Part shown: positions 8,082-16,940 of the stretch, piece after piece | How positions within the stretch are numbered: position 1 is the stretch's first letter | Layout of the letters: every line of letters begins with the position of its first letter | NCBI GenBank assembly: GCA_041398025.1 | Contig: JAWKVM010000026.1 | Span: 1-64,000 of the forward strand | DNA from: JANQPX01 sp041398025 | Lineage (GTDB): Bacteria > Pseudomonadota > Alphaproteobacteria > Geminicoccales > Geminicoccaceae | DNA: 64,000 nucleotides | Reading direction: 5' to 3' | Translations under genes and position numbers: made by a program | Notes under the pieces: generated by a model | Seen by the model: the letters and a program-made list of their open reading frames with translations, nothing else | Databases searched by the model: none | What the model was told of the DNA's origin: nothing

Positions 8082-8954
8082 ATGGCAACCGTGCTCGATC
8101 TGTCACGACAAGGGGTTCCGGCCAAGGGTGAGCACCTGCTCGACCGGTTTCGCGAGATCATCTCGGATCCCCTCAACCTCCTGATCGAGCGCGTGCCGAT
8201 GGCAGGCGTGGTCACGAGCGGCCAGATCATGCTGCACAACGGCCTGCGCGTGCCGGTCAACAACTACTACGGCGACTTCTCCACGATCCTCGTGATCAAC
8301 CGCGGTGTCCACGAGCCGCTGGAAGAATATGTCTTCCAGGAGGTGCTGCGACAGCTCGACCCGGCGGAACCCGTCGAAATGATCGAGCTCGGCGCCTATT
8401 GGGCGCATTACTCGATGTGGCTGAAAAGAAGGTTCCCGAACGCCCGCACCACCTGTGTCGAGCCCGAAGCCGGGAATCTGGAGACCGGGCGCAGGAACTT
8501 CGCCCTGAACGGCATGGTTGGCGAGTTCATCCAGGCCTTCGTTTCCGACGAGCACTTTCGGGTCGACGATTTCCTCGCCAAGGAGCCGCGACGGATCGAC
8601 ATCCTGCACGCCGATATCCAGGGATTCGAGCTGCAGATGCTGATGGGTGCGAAGATGGTGCTCGAGGCGCAGAACGTGCAGCGGATCTTCGTCTCGACCC
8701 ACTCCCAGGGCCTGCATCAGCAGGTCGTTCAAACGTTGAAGACCTTCGGCTATCGCGTTGATGTCTCGGCAGATTTCGCTAACGAGACGACATCTTTCGA
8801 TGGCTTCGTCTATGCCTGCCTGCCGCATCTTCCGCCCTTGCTGTCGGGTGTCGAAATTCTCGGCCGAAAGGCAATCTGCGGAACCGCGCCGCATGACCTC
8901 GTCGACTATGCCGGGCGCGTCCTCGCGGCACGATCACCGTTCGTCGAGCTGTGA
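8082..8954 (+). CDS. FkbM-family SAM-dependent methyltransferase
   Basis: A 290-residue protein. The core resembles FkbM methyltransferases: EMIELGAYWAHYSMWLKRRFPNARTTCVEPEAGNL-type Rossmann start (a GAYW replaces the more common GANxG), then FRVDDFLAKEPRRIDILHADIQGFE, the acidic loop and xDIQGxE motif typical of the family. It lacks membrane segments. FkbM enzymes usually O-methylate sugars or polyketides; the nearby glycosyltransferase, acetyltransferase and sulfotransferases suggest a surface glycan substrate, which is inference. A GGAG lies 9 nt before the ATG. The 235 bp upstream hold no gene that I can see. Confidence 0.8.
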   Translation: MATVLDLSRQGVPAKGEHLLDRFREIISDPLNLLIERVPMAGVVTSGQIMLHNGLRVPVNNYYGDFSTILVINRGVHEPLEEYVFQEVLRQLDPAEPVEMIELGAYWAHYSMWLKRRFPNARTTCVEPEAGNLETGRRNFALNGMVGEFIQAFVSDEHFRVDDFLAKEPRRIDILHADIQGFELQMLMGAKMVLEAQNVQRIFVSTHSQGLHQQVVQTLKTFGYRVDVSADFANETTSFDGFVYACLPHLPPLLSGVEILGRKAICGTAPHDLVDYAGRVLAARSPFVEL

Positions 8955-9057
8955 ACATGATGCCGGCGTCCCCGCTTGACGTCCCTGCCCAATCCCGCTC
9001 AGCTACCGACGTTGCCAACTCGGCCTCGGGGGCGGCCGGCTATTGTGGAGGACGGGG

Positions 9058-10425
9058 ATGTCAGCACCACCCGCGGAGAAGGGTGCGCCCATTACCGACT
9101 ATCGCCAGCTCGTCGAGCATCTGGAGGCCGGGTGCAAACCCAAGGCGGCGTGGCGGATCGGCACCGAGCACGAAAAATTCGCCTACTGCCACTCGGACCT
9201 GAAGCCCCTGCCCTATGACGGTGAGGTCGGGATTCGCACGCTGCTGGACGGGCTTGCCGATCAGTATGGCTGGGAGCGGGTCAACGAGAACGGCCTGCCG
9301 ATCGCGCTCAAGAAAGGCGGGGCGAGCGTCAGCCTGGAGCCGGGCGGACAGTTCGAGCTCTCGGGCGCCCCGGTGTCGACGCTGCATGAGACCTGTTCCG
9401 AGGTGCACGAGCATCTCGATCAGGTGCGCACCGTCGCTGAGCCGCTCGGGGTCGGCATGCTCGGCATGGGCTTTCAGCCGAAATGGCGCCGCGAGGACAT
9501 CCCCTGGATGCCCAAAGGCCGCTACAAGATCATGCGCGAATACATGCAGAAAAAGGGCAATCTCGGCCTCGACATGATGCTGCGCACCTGCACCATCCAG
9601 ACCAATCTGGATTTTGGCTCGGAAGCCGACATGGTGCAGAAGTTTCGGGTGAGCCTCGCCCTTCAGCCTGTGGTCACGGCGCTGTTCGCCAACAGCCCCT
9701 TCACCAATGGCGAGCCCAACGGCTATCTCAGCTACCGCAGCCATATCTGGACCGACACCGACCCCGATCGCACCGGCATTCTGCCCTTCGTCTTCGAAGA
9801 CGGCATGAGCTTCGAACGCTATGTCGAGCATGTCCTCGACGTGCCGATGTATTTCGTCTACCGCGACGGCCGCTACATCGATGCGAGCGGCCAGAGCTTT
9901 CGGGATTTTCTGGACGGCAGGCTGCCGGCCCTGCCGGGCGAGGTGCCGACGCTCACCGATTGGGACGACCATCTGACCACGCTGTTCCCGGAAGTGCGCA
10001 TGAAGCGCTTTCTTGAGATGCGCGGCGCGGATGGCGGTCCCTGGCGGTCTCTCTGCGCCCTTCCCGCGATCTGGGTCGGCACGCTCTATCACCAGTCCAG
10101 CCTCGATGCCGCCTTCGATCTGGTGAAGGACTGGGCCATCGAGGAGCATCAGGCCCTGCGCGACCAGGTGCCGAGGCTGGGCCTGTCGACCCCCTTCCGA
10201 CAGGGCACGGTGCTGGATCTCGCGAAGGAGATGCTGGAACTGGCCTCCGACGGCCTGCGTGCCCGTGCGGAAGAGGATTGGGCGGCGCAGGACGAGCGCC
10301 AGTTCCTGACATCGCTCAAAGGCGTGATCGAACGCGGCCGCACGCCGGCCGAGGACAAGCTCACCGCCTTTGAAACGCGCTGGCAGGGATCGATCGACCC
10401 GATCTTCACCGAATTCGCCTACTGA
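9058..10425 (+). CDS. gshA: glutamate-cysteine ligase
   Basis: A 455-residue protein of the plant/alphaproteobacterial class of glutamate-cysteine ligases, which make gamma-glutamylcysteine from glutamate, cysteine and ATP as the first step of glutathione synthesis. Signatures include WRIGTEHEKFAY near the N-terminus, SVSLEPGGQFELSGAP, GMGFQPKW, RTCTIQTNLDF and the Cys-containing RSLCALPAIWVG region. The ATG at 9058 follows GGAGGACGGGG; a TTG five codons upstream is less likely. No gshB is in the window. Confidence 0.95.
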   Translation: MSAPPAEKGAPITDYRQLVEHLEAGCKPKAAWRIGTEHEKFAYCHSDLKPLPYDGEVGIRTLLDGLADQYGWERVNENGLPIALKKGGASVSLEPGGQFELSGAPVSTLHETCSEVHEHLDQVRTVAEPLGVGMLGMGFQPKWRREDIPWMPKGRYKIMREYMQKKGNLGLDMMLRTCTIQTNLDFGSEADMVQKFRVSLALQPVVTALFANSPFTNGEPNGYLSYRSHIWTDTDPDRTGILPFVFEDGMSFERYVEHVLDVPMYFVYRDGRYIDASGQSFRDFLDGRLPALPGEVPTLTDWDDHLTTLFPEVRMKRFLEMRGADGGPWRSLCALPAIWVGTLYHQSSLDAAFDLVKDWAIEEHQALRDQVPRLGLSTPFRQGTVLDLAKEMLELASDGLRARAEEDWAAQDERQFLTSLKGVIERGRTPAEDKLTAFETRWQGSIDPIFTEFAY

Positions 10426-10447
10426 CCCGCGGCCCCGTCAAAAGCGG

Positions 10448-12289
10448 CTAAAGGGCTCGCTCGCTTTCATCCTGTTCGGCGAGCGTCAGAGTGACCTTGG
10501 CGCCTTCCGCCCCGAGGTTCAGCGTTGTGGTCACGCTCAGATCGTCCTTGCGTGCCGAGATCATGTACTCGCCCTGGAAAACCCGGCTGCTCAGCGCACC
10601 CTCGGCATTGCTGAGGGCGACGATGTCGGTCCACCAGTTGCGCATAACGAGATCACGATAGACGCTGCCGATCGGGCCGCTCGTGCCGTCACTGCGAAAC
10701 AACGCGACCCCGGGACCGGACGCCTCATCCTCGAAAAACCTTCCGAAGATGAAGCCCTCGACCGATGGATGGCTGAAGGCCAGAGTCAGAAAGTCCCGGA
10801 CGAAATCCTGCTGCAGCTTCTGATCGGTCGTCGCCATGTCGAAGGCAGTGATCACCAGGGGCAGATCGAAGCTGGCAAGCTGATCCAGGCGGTCGCTGAG
10901 CACCTGGATCGGCGGCGGCTGGGCGCCGAACCGCCCCTCCACGCCGAGACGATCGAGCGGCACGCCCTCCCCGATCAGATTGCCGACCAGGGTCGCAAGC
11001 TCCGCCATGCGGTCGCCCGCCAGGATCTCGCTTTCGTTCAACACCAGCCTGGCCTCGGGTGCCGCCGTCCGGGCGAGACGGAACCAGGCCGGCAGTTCGT
11101 CCCAACCGACCAGATCCAGAAGATCGTGGTGATCCCGCGGCTTGTCGACCACGTTCCAGGCCTTGATCTGGTCCTTGAGATCGGCTGCCGCCTCGGCAAC
11201 CCCGTCACGGATGGCCTCGCGAATCGAGTCCTCGTCAACGCCTTCTACCAAAAGCGCCGGCGGCAGGTCGGCCTTGCTGGTGGACACGAGATCCTGTCCA
11301 TAGAGATCGAGATCGAGCGATCGCACCCAGGCCAACGCCTTCTCGGTCACCTCGCGCTGCTGCGGATCGGCCCAGGCACTCCAACGCAGACCACGCGTGA
11401 AGGTCACGGTATTGAACAGTTCCTTCAAATTTTTTCTGTAAGCCGCTGCCCCGCCATCACCTTCGTCGTTTGGAGCGACGCCCGCAAGTCGCGCAGGATC
11501 GATCATCGCCCCAAAGGTGAAGGCATGCCGAGACATCTGTATCTGGATCTCGGCATCGGCCACGGGCTGACCGCTGCTGTCCTTGACCTCGACGGTGAGA
11601 TCACCCTTGCGATAGCGTTCGATCTGACTTTCGGCGGTCGCCCGCCAGGCTGCTTCGGGCTCACGGCCGGCATAGCTGAACGAGGTCGGGGGCAGCCGCT
11701 GCAGCGCGCGCGCATCGTCGAAACAACGCATCGACACATCGGCGACGTCCACCACCTGCAGCTGCGTGCCGACGGCGAAGACCACCTCGGCCTCGCCGGC
11801 ATCGAGCCCATCAACGACGGGAAAGATCAGATCGATCGGCGTCCAGACCGGCTCGACATAGAGCGACCGTTCGATCAGAGGATCGCCATCGGCTGCTGTC
11901 CGGCGGACGATGACCGACAGCCGTCCCAGGCCGAGCTCGATCTGCGGCTGCACGGCGCGGACATCGAAGCGCAGCCAGCAGGCGGCGTCGGCGTCGATAT
12001 CGGCGGTGCTGACCAGTCGCGCCTGCAGACTTTCCATGCGCGGCGGCTGTCCGAGGGTCTCCAGACGCGCGGCCTTGCCGACCTCACGCCCGTCGACCTC
12101 GACCACCGTCATCTTGCCCTGCTCGGGCACAGCGTCATCCTGATGGACGAACGCGAACGCTTCCGGATCCACACCATCGACCACGAGCCGTCCGATCGAA
12201 CCGGTCCACGTCGCATCCGGCTCGACCAGCGTCACCTGATCGCAGGCGGCCAACATCAGCGCCGCCATCGCTATGATCCCCAAACGCAT
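10448..12289 (-). CDS. lipoprotein with degenerate GH10 (xylanase-like) domain, catalytic residues lost
   Basis: A 613-residue protein. The N-terminus has a lipoprotein signal with lipobox LAAC (Cys16). Residues about 30-190 look like a beta-rich carbohydrate-binding module. Residues about 225-560 follow the GH10 TIM-barrel order: SRHAFTFGAMID, LFNTVTFTRGLRWSAW, WVRSLDLDLYGQDLV, IKAWNVVDK, RLVLNESEI, GVPLDRLGVEGRF, LPLVITAFDM and GFIFGRFFE. The acid/base motif WDVVNE is WNVVDK here (Lys383 in place of Glu), and the nucleophile motif ITExD is ITAFD (Ala482 in place of Glu). The His of RGHxL is Gln. It is therefore probably a non-catalytic glycan-binding lipoprotein. It is divergent from the hydroxyacid dehydrogenase gene. 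The GH10 assignment rests on motif order that I read by eye. Confidence 0.75.
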   Translation of the reverse strand: MRLGIIAMAALMLAACDQVTLVEPDATWTGSIGRLVVDGVDPEAFAFVHQDDAVPEQGKMTVVEVDGREVGKAARLETLGQPPRMESLQARLVSTADIDADAACWLRFDVRAVQPQIELGLGRLSVIVRRTAADGDPLIERSLYVEPVWTPIDLIFPVVDGLDAGEAEVVFAVGTQLQVVDVADVSMRCFDDARALQRLPPTSFSYAGREPEAAWRATAESQIERYRKGDLTVEVKDSSGQPVADAEIQIQMSRHAFTFGAMIDPARLAGVAPNDEGDGGAAAYRKNLKELFNTVTFTRGLRWSAWADPQQREVTEKALAWVRSLDLDLYGQDLVSTSKADLPPALLVEGVDEDSIREAIRDGVAEAAADLKDQIKAWNVVDKPRDHHDLLDLVGWDELPAWFRLARTAAPEARLVLNESEILAGDRMAELATLVGNLIGEGVPLDRLGVEGRFGAQPPPIQVLSDRLDQLASFDLPLVITAFDMATTDQKLQQDFVRDFLTLAFSHPSVEGFIFGRFFEDEASGPGVALFRSDGTSGPIGSVYRDLVMRNWWTDIVALSNAEGALSSRVFQGEYMISARKDDLSVTTTLNLGAEGAKVTLTLAEQDESERAL

Positions 12290-12609
12290 CGCGTCTCCCG
12301 CGCGTACCCGGTGCGTTCACCCCACCTGACGTCATCTCAGCCGGATCTTATCATAAGAGCATCAAAGCGAAACGTGATCCAGAGCACTCGACCGCCGATA
12401 GCCGTCGGCGCAGGAGCGTCCAGGCTGCAATCCGGCACCAGAAACGATGGACAGCCCGATAGCCAATCGCCTGGTGATCGGCTTGTGATGCCCGATGTCT
12501 GCTGTAAGGTCAAACGGAGAGGTCACGCATTCGCGCTCGAAAGCCACGCTCTGCCTGCATGCAGCAGACAGCCGGCACCGGGCGATCAGCAAGCCAGGGA
12601 GAGGCGTCG
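12290..12609. other. divergent intergenic region, no gene seen
   Basis: 320 bp between two divergent genes. It must hold both promoters, but I found no convincing -35/-10 pair. A GGGAGAGG ribosome site for the dehydrogenase gene lies at its right end. No RNA gene or repeat was recognised. Confidence 0.5.
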
Positions 12610-13587
12610 ATGAGTTTCAAGGTTCTGGTCACGATACCCTGGTTCAAGGACCGGCCGGCGCCCGAATTCGCGCGCTTGCGTGAGCATGGCTGCGAGATCC
12701 TGATCAACGACAAGGAGCGCGCCTACAGCCAGACGGAGCTGATCGAGATCATTCCCGGCATCAGCGCGACCATCGCCGGCTCCGAGCCCTACAACGAGCA
12801 GACCCTCGCCGCCGCCGATTCCCTGAGGGTGATCGCCAGGGTCGGCGTCGGTTATGACATGATCGACGTGCCGGCAGCGACGCGCCGCGGCGTGCCGGTG
12901 GCCATGGCGTTCGGCACCAATCACGAGGCCGTCGCCGATCACGCCTTTGCCCTGCTCGCCGCCTTGTGCAACCAGCTCCCAGCCTATGATCGCGAGGTCA
13001 AGGACGGCCGATGGGGGGCTCATTTCCATCGCTCGCTCTGGCGGGGCACCGTCGGGATCATCGGGCTCGGCCGCATCGGGAGGGCTCTCGCCCGGCGCTG
13101 CGCCGGCTTCGAGATGCGCATTCTCGCCCATGACATCGCGCCGGACGCCGCCTACGCCGCGGCGCACGGCATCGAGATGGTGGACCTGGACAGGCTGCTC
13201 CGGGAGTCCGATTTCGTCTCGGTCAACGCGCCGCATACCGACCTGACCGACAAGATGATCAACACCGAGCGACTGTCGCTCATGAAGCCCGGGGCCTATC
13301 TCGTCAACACCGCGCGCGGCGGCCTGGTCGACGAGCCCGCCCTGATCGAGGCGCTGAGCTGCCGCAAGATCGCCGGCGCCGGACTGGATGTCGTTGCCGT
13401 CGAGCCGCTGCCCGCGGACTCGCCGCTCTGCAGGCTCGACAATGTGCTGCTGACGCCCCATTGCGCCGGGGTCAGCGACAAGGCCGTCAGCCTGATGCTC
13501 GATCGCTGCATCGACAGCGTGCTCGCGATCAAGGAGGGGCGAAAGCCGGAGCGTCACCTGCTGCTCAATCCGGAAGTCCTGGACTAA
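12610..13587 (+). CDS. D-isomer-specific 2-hydroxyacid dehydrogenase (phosphoglycerate dehydrogenase-like)
   Basis: A 325-residue NAD-dependent dehydrogenase. The dinucleotide-binding loop is GTVGIIGLGRIGRALARRC, and the catalytic triad is visible as the Arg in VNTARGGLVDE, the Glu in DVVAVEPLPADSPL and the His in LLTPHCAGVS. It is a short form without the ACT regulatory domain of long SerA enzymes, so the substrate could be phosphoglycerate, hydroxypyruvate or another 2-ketoacid. The start at 12610 follows GGGAGAGGCGTCG. Its stop overlaps the stop of the convergent glycosyltransferase gene by three bases (CTAA). Confidence 0.88.
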   Translation: MSFKVLVTIPWFKDRPAPEFARLREHGCEILINDKERAYSQTELIEIIPGISATIAGSEPYNEQTLAAADSLRVIARVGVGYDMIDVPAATRRGVPVAMAFGTNHEAVADHAFALLAALCNQLPAYDREVKDGRWGAHFHRSLWRGTVGIIGLGRIGRALARRCAGFEMRILAHDIAPDAAYAAAHGIEMVDLDRLLRESDFVSVNAPHTDLTDKMINTERLSLMKPGAYLVNTARGGLVDEPALIEALSCRKIAGAGLDVVAVEPLPADSPLCRLDNVLLTPHCAGVSDKAVSLMLDRCIDSVLAIKEGRKPERHLLLNPEVLD

Positions 13588-14777
13588 GCGCCGACACGGA
13601 GGTCCTTCTCGGCGAGGAAGGACGAGAACAGGGCGAGCTGCGCAGTGGTCGTGGCGTCCCAGGAGAAGGCCTCGGCGAAACGCCGCGTTGCCCCGCGTTC
13701 AGGTGGCGCCTGCAGCAATCTCGAAATGGCATCGGCAAGGGCTTCGGGCGTTCGCTGATCTACGAGAAGGCCGGCTTCGGGCGCCGACACGATCTCCGGC
13801 GTCCCCCAATTGCGGGTCGCGATCACGGGTGCGCCGCAGGCGAGCGCCTCCAGCAGCACATTGGGCCAGCCCTCCCGCGAGGAGGCGAGCACGAGCGCAT
13901 CGGCAGCGCTGTACAGACTGGCGAGATCCTGATGCGCGACGACGCCAGCAAAGCGCACGCGCCGGGTCAGCCCGAGCCGTTCGGTCAACCGTTGGAGCCG
14001 TCCGCGCTCCGGCCCGTCTCCCGCGATGATCAGATCGACCTCGGCCCGATGGACCAGGGCCTGAATGACGAGATCGTGCCCCTTGCGCTCGATCAGATGG
14101 CCGACCGAGATCAGCGTCGGACGCTCCATATGCCAGCGCTGCCTGGCGTCCGCGCGCTTGGCAGGACGAAACTGCGCGAGATCGACGCCGTTGCGCATCA
14201 CGTGGACCCTTGAGGGATCGCCGCCGATCTCGATCAGCGCGTCTTTCAGCGCCGCACATACCGTGATCGAGGCGTCCACCCTACGCGCGGTTCTCGCCAT
14301 CATACGGCCGACCAGCGGATAGCGCTGCGGATAGTGGTTGAGGTCGGTGCCGCGGGCAGTCACCGAAACCGGCCTATCGAGCGTATGGGCGAGCAACGCT
14401 GCGGCGACGCCGTCGGGGTAGTAGATATGCGCATCGATGATATCGATGTCGCCTGCCGGCAGGACCGCCGAGCGCACGTGATCGAGCAGGGACAGGTACA
14501 GGAAAAGCGGCGAGAGGTGGGTGCCGATCTTGGGCAGCTGGACATAGCGCGGATGGCTAACCTCGATGCCGTGGCGGCGCTCTCTGGCCGGAACCCGCGC
14601 AAAACGGCCATAACGACCGAATATCGCCTGGCGAAACGGAAACCAGGGCACGGGCGCCACCACGCGCACGCGAACGCCCGGCCGTTCGGCGAGCTTCCGC
14701 AAGCGGTTCTCGACGAAGACGCCGAAGGTCGGGTCCTCGGCATTCGGATAGAGGGTGGTGATCGACAGGATGTTCAC
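13584..14777 (-). CDS. family 4 (GT-B) glycosyltransferase
   Basis: About 397 residues with the GT4 layout: N-terminal ILSITTLYPN and FGVFVENRL, a mid segment VTARGTDLNHYP, a nucleotide-sugar domain with ISVGHLIERKGHDLVIQAL and IIAGDGPERGRLQ, and the EX7E-like donor motif in SSREGWPNVLLEALACGAPVIA. It transfers a sugar from a nucleotide donor, probably to a surface polysaccharide, in the cytoplasm or at the inner membrane face. I chose the GTG at 14777 (VNILSITTLYPN) because the predicted promoter at 14824-14851 would start transcription near 14817. An ATG at 14810 is possible but would be almost leaderless. Confidence 0.88.
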   Translation of the reverse strand: MNILSITTLYPNAEDPTFGVFVENRLRKLAERPGVRVRVVAPVPWFPFRQAIFGRYGRFARVPARERRHGIEVSHPRYVQLPKIGTHLSPLFLYLSLLDHVRSAVLPAGDIDIIDAHIYYPDGVAAALLAHTLDRPVSVTARGTDLNHYPQRYPLVGRMMARTARRVDASITVCAALKDALIEIGGDPSRVHVMRNGVDLAQFRPAKRADARQRWHMERPTLISVGHLIERKGHDLVIQALVHRAEVDLIIAGDGPERGRLQRLTERLGLTRRVRFAGVVAHQDLASLYSAADALVLASSREGWPNVLLEALACGAPVIATRNWGTPEIVSAPEAGLLVDQRTPEALADAISRLLQAPPERGATRRFAEAFSWDATTTAQLALFSSFLAEKDLRVGA

Positions 14778-14823
14778 AGAGGTGCGTCTCGACCGTTTCG
14801 CTCCAGCCATTGGACGATACAAA

Positions 14824-14851
14824 ACTATAAGTTAATATACATCGCTATCAA
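14824..14851 (-). promoter_or_regulatory. sigma-70-type promoter for the glycosyltransferase gene
   Basis: On the minus strand: TTGATA (complement of 14846-14851), a 16-bp spacer, then TATAGT (complement of 14824-14829). Each box matches five of six consensus bases, and the region is markedly AT-rich. The predicted start near 14817 gives a leader of about 40 nt to the GTG at 14777. Confidence 0.5.
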
Positions 14852-14880
14852 AAATCTTTTTTGGATGAATTTACGGATCC

Positions 14881-16041
14881 ATGGCCTCCGTCCTCCCCAC
14901 CGCCGCCTCACCCTTGGAACAAGCGCCGCTTCAGGTCGACCTGACGCCGCTGCCGCCCATGGACCTGCTGGCATCCCTCTGGCGCGGGCTCGAAGCGCGC
15001 GCCGATCGCTCCTTTTTCCTTTCCTGGCCGTGGATCGGCACGTGGCTCGAGTCGATCGACTGCCGACCGGAGCTGCTGATCACCCGTCTCGACGGCGAGG
15101 TGGTCGGACTCGCGCTGGTGCATGCGCGCCTGAAGACACGCCATCGTCTCCTGCCCGTCTGGACGCTCTACCTGCATCAGACCGGCGATGACGATCAGGA
15201 TGTGATCACGATCGAATACAACGATGTCCTCGCCGACCGGCGCTGCCGGGACAGGGTGCGCGCGGCCTGCATGCGTTTCCTGGTCGAGCATGGGGCCTTC
15301 GGCGGGCGCGAGGTCGGCGAAGTGGTGCTGGGCGGCGTCGACGCTGCGCTTCGCGGCCAGATCGAGGGGCTCGGCCGGCCGGTCCATGAGCGCGCCGCCG
15401 CGGGCTCCGCCGTCGTCGACCTTTCCGCCCTTCGCGCGAGCGGCCTCCCCTTTCTGGACAGCCTGAAGGCCAGTACGGCGCGCCGCATCCGGCGATCGAT
15501 CGCGCTCTACGAGGAACGCGGCAAGCTCGAGCTGAAGGCCGCCAGCGACGTCGACGAGGCCCTCGATTTCTTCGATCGCTGCGGCGCGATGCACCAGGAA
15601 CGCTGGACCGCGCGCGGGCGGCCCGGCGCGTTCGCCTATCCCTTCTTCGTCGCGTTCCATCGCCGGCTGATCCGCGCAGCCCTGCCGCACGGTGCGGTCG
15701 AGCTGGTGCGCATCGCCGCCGCCGGCGAGCCGATCGGCTATCTCTACAACTTCATCGACCGCGGCCGCGTCTACTACTACTTCAGCGGCTTTCGTTTCGA
15801 TGACGACAACCGGCTGAAGCCGGGCCTGGTCAGCCATGCGCTCTGCATCGACCGCCATCTGGAGCGGGGCATGGACGCCTACGACTTCATGGCCGGCGAT
15901 CAGCGCTACAAGCTCGAACTCGGCCAGCCCGGTGCGCGCATCGTCAGCCTTGCGGTGCAGCGTCCCAACTGGATGCTCGCCGCCGAACGCCCGCTGCGCC
16001 GGCTGAAACAGGCGCTGTCCGTGGCCAGGCAACGGGGCTGA
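14881..16041 (+). CDS. CelD/BcsL-type GNAT-fold acetyltransferase
   Basis: A 386-residue protein resembling CelD/FemAB-like acyltransferases of polysaccharide loci. Features are SFFLSWPWIGTWLES near residue 45, a central LDSLKASTARRIRRSIALYEERG segment (the usual S-x-xR-xxRR helix), and a GNAT-like C-terminal half with GEPIGYLYNFIDRGRVYYYFSGFR and RGMDAYDFMAGDQRYKLELG. No signal peptide is seen. Such proteins are thought to acetylate exopolysaccharide components or form peptide-sugar links; the exact reaction is unknown. It is divergent from the GT4 gene across a 103-bp AT-rich gap and is directly upstream of a PEP-CTERM gene. FemAB-like proteins are common near exosortase systems. Confidence 0.82.
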   Translation: MASVLPTAASPLEQAPLQVDLTPLPPMDLLASLWRGLEARADRSFFLSWPWIGTWLESIDCRPELLITRLDGEVVGLALVHARLKTRHRLLPVWTLYLHQTGDDDQDVITIEYNDVLADRRCRDRVRAACMRFLVEHGAFGGREVGEVVLGGVDAALRGQIEGLGRPVHERAAAGSAVVDLSALRASGLPFLDSLKASTARRIRRSIALYEERGKLELKAASDVDEALDFFDRCGAMHQERWTARGRPGAFAYPFFVAFHRRLIRAALPHGAVELVRIAAAGEPIGYLYNFIDRGRVYYYFSGFRFDDDNRLKPGLVSHALCIDRHLERGMDAYDFMAGDQRYKLELGQPGARIVSLAVQRPNWMLAAERPLRRLKQALSVARQRG

Positions 16042-16054
16042 CCGACGGCTTGTC

Positions 16055-16086
16055 GTTAAAATTTACAGATGTTTTTCAAATTTAAC
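16055..16086. promoter_or_regulatory. AT-rich dyad upstream of the sigma-54 promoter
   Basis: GTTAAA (16055-16060) and TTTAAC (16081-16086) form an imperfect dyad whose arms extend with ATTT/AAAT. Its centre is about 105 bp before the TGGCAC box, a normal distance for a sigma-54 activator site. The binding role is inferred. Confidence 0.35.
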
Positions 16087-16176
16087 ATTTTGGTTTGTTG
16101 AAAAATTCCAGATGATCGACGCTGAATATCTCTCAAATCAATGATTCATAACGGTTTTTTTCAGGGGGACAGATTT

Positions 16177-16192
16177 TGGCACAAAACCTGCA
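16177..16192 (+). promoter_or_regulatory. sigma-54 (-24/-12) promoter of the first PEP-CTERM gene
   Basis: TGGCAC, five bases, then CTGCA. The GG (16178) and GC (16190) dinucleotides are exactly 12 bp apart, as sigma-54 requires, and only one base (C for T) departs from the -12 consensus. Transcription should start near 16203, about 31 nt before the ATG at 16234. Confidence 0.75.
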
Positions 16193-16233
16193 GTAGTTTC
16201 GTTAGTTTGTGCCATTAACCCATGGAGCAAGAT

Positions 16234-16917
16234 ATGCTTCGTCCTCAGCTCAACGCCCTTGCTATCACGATCAGCAGCTTCGTCGCCGTCACCACCCTGA
16301 TGAGCTCAACGGCGGAGGCCGTTCTGTCCCTGTCGCTCAACGACGGCGGCGCGTCCGTGACCGTGACCGACGACGACAATGACGGGATCCTGCTCTTCAC
16401 CGATCCCCTGAGCGTGTTCGACGCCAATACCACCACGGTGTTCTCCAAACCCCTGCTGCTGGGCTCGCCGACCGCCATCGACCTGAACTCGATCAACAGC
16501 TCGGGCGCCGCCGGCACGCTGATCATCGAAGCGTCGGACACCGACTTCACCTATCCGAGCAGCTATCTCAATTTCGGGATCGGCGGCACCACCAACAACG
16601 AGGTCACCTACGAGGCCTTCGTCAACACCGACAACGGCGATCCCTTCCTGGGCACGCTGATCGCCTCGGGCAACGCCTCGAACCTGACGAATACCGGCGC
16701 CTTTTCCGATGCGCAGCGCCTGAGCATCGATCTGGACGGCACGACGCCCTACTCGCTCGGCATCCGCATCACCATCGAGCATGGGGCGGGCCGCCAGATT
16801 TCCAGCTTCGACAGCGAGCTCCGCGTGCCCGAGCCAGGCTCGCTCGGTCTGCTCGGCACCGGCCTCGTGCTCGCGGGCCTGATGCTGCAGCGGCGCCGTC
16901 GGGTTCGACGCGGCTAG
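16234..16917 (+). CDS. PEP-CTERM sorting-domain surface protein
   Basis: A 227-residue exported protein. An N-terminal signal peptide ends near STAEA. The body is rich in Asp, Asn, Ser and Thr with almost no Cys, typical of these proteins. The C-terminus is a textbook PEP-CTERM signal: VPEPGSLGLLGTGLVLAG, a short hydrophobic helix, then QRRRRVRR. PEP-CTERM proteins are cut and anchored or released by an exosortase in species that make exopolysaccharide. GGAG lies 6 nt before the ATG at 16234; another ATG at 16222 is less well placed. It is preceded by a sigma-54 promoter and followed by a strong hairpin, so it is its own transcription unit. Confidence 0.9.
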   Translation: MLRPQLNALAITISSFVAVTTLMSSTAEAVLSLSLNDGGASVTVTDDDNDGILLFTDPLSVFDANTTTVFSKPLLLGSPTAIDLNSINSSGAAGTLIIEASDTDFTYPSSYLNFGIGGTTNNEVTYEAFVNTDNGDPFLGTLIASGNASNLTNTGAFSDAQRLSIDLDGTTPYSLGIRITIEHGAGRQISSFDSELRVPEPGSLGLLGTGLVLAGLMLQRRRRVRRG

Positions 16918-16940
16918 CCACCATCTCAGTCCCCACGGCG

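Noticed and set aside
10370..12613. Long plus-strand open frame of about 747 codons opposite the GH10-like lipoprotein gene
   Set aside because: It mirrors the lipoprotein gene, is rich in Arg, His and Gly, has no plausible domain, and arises from high-GC codon bias.
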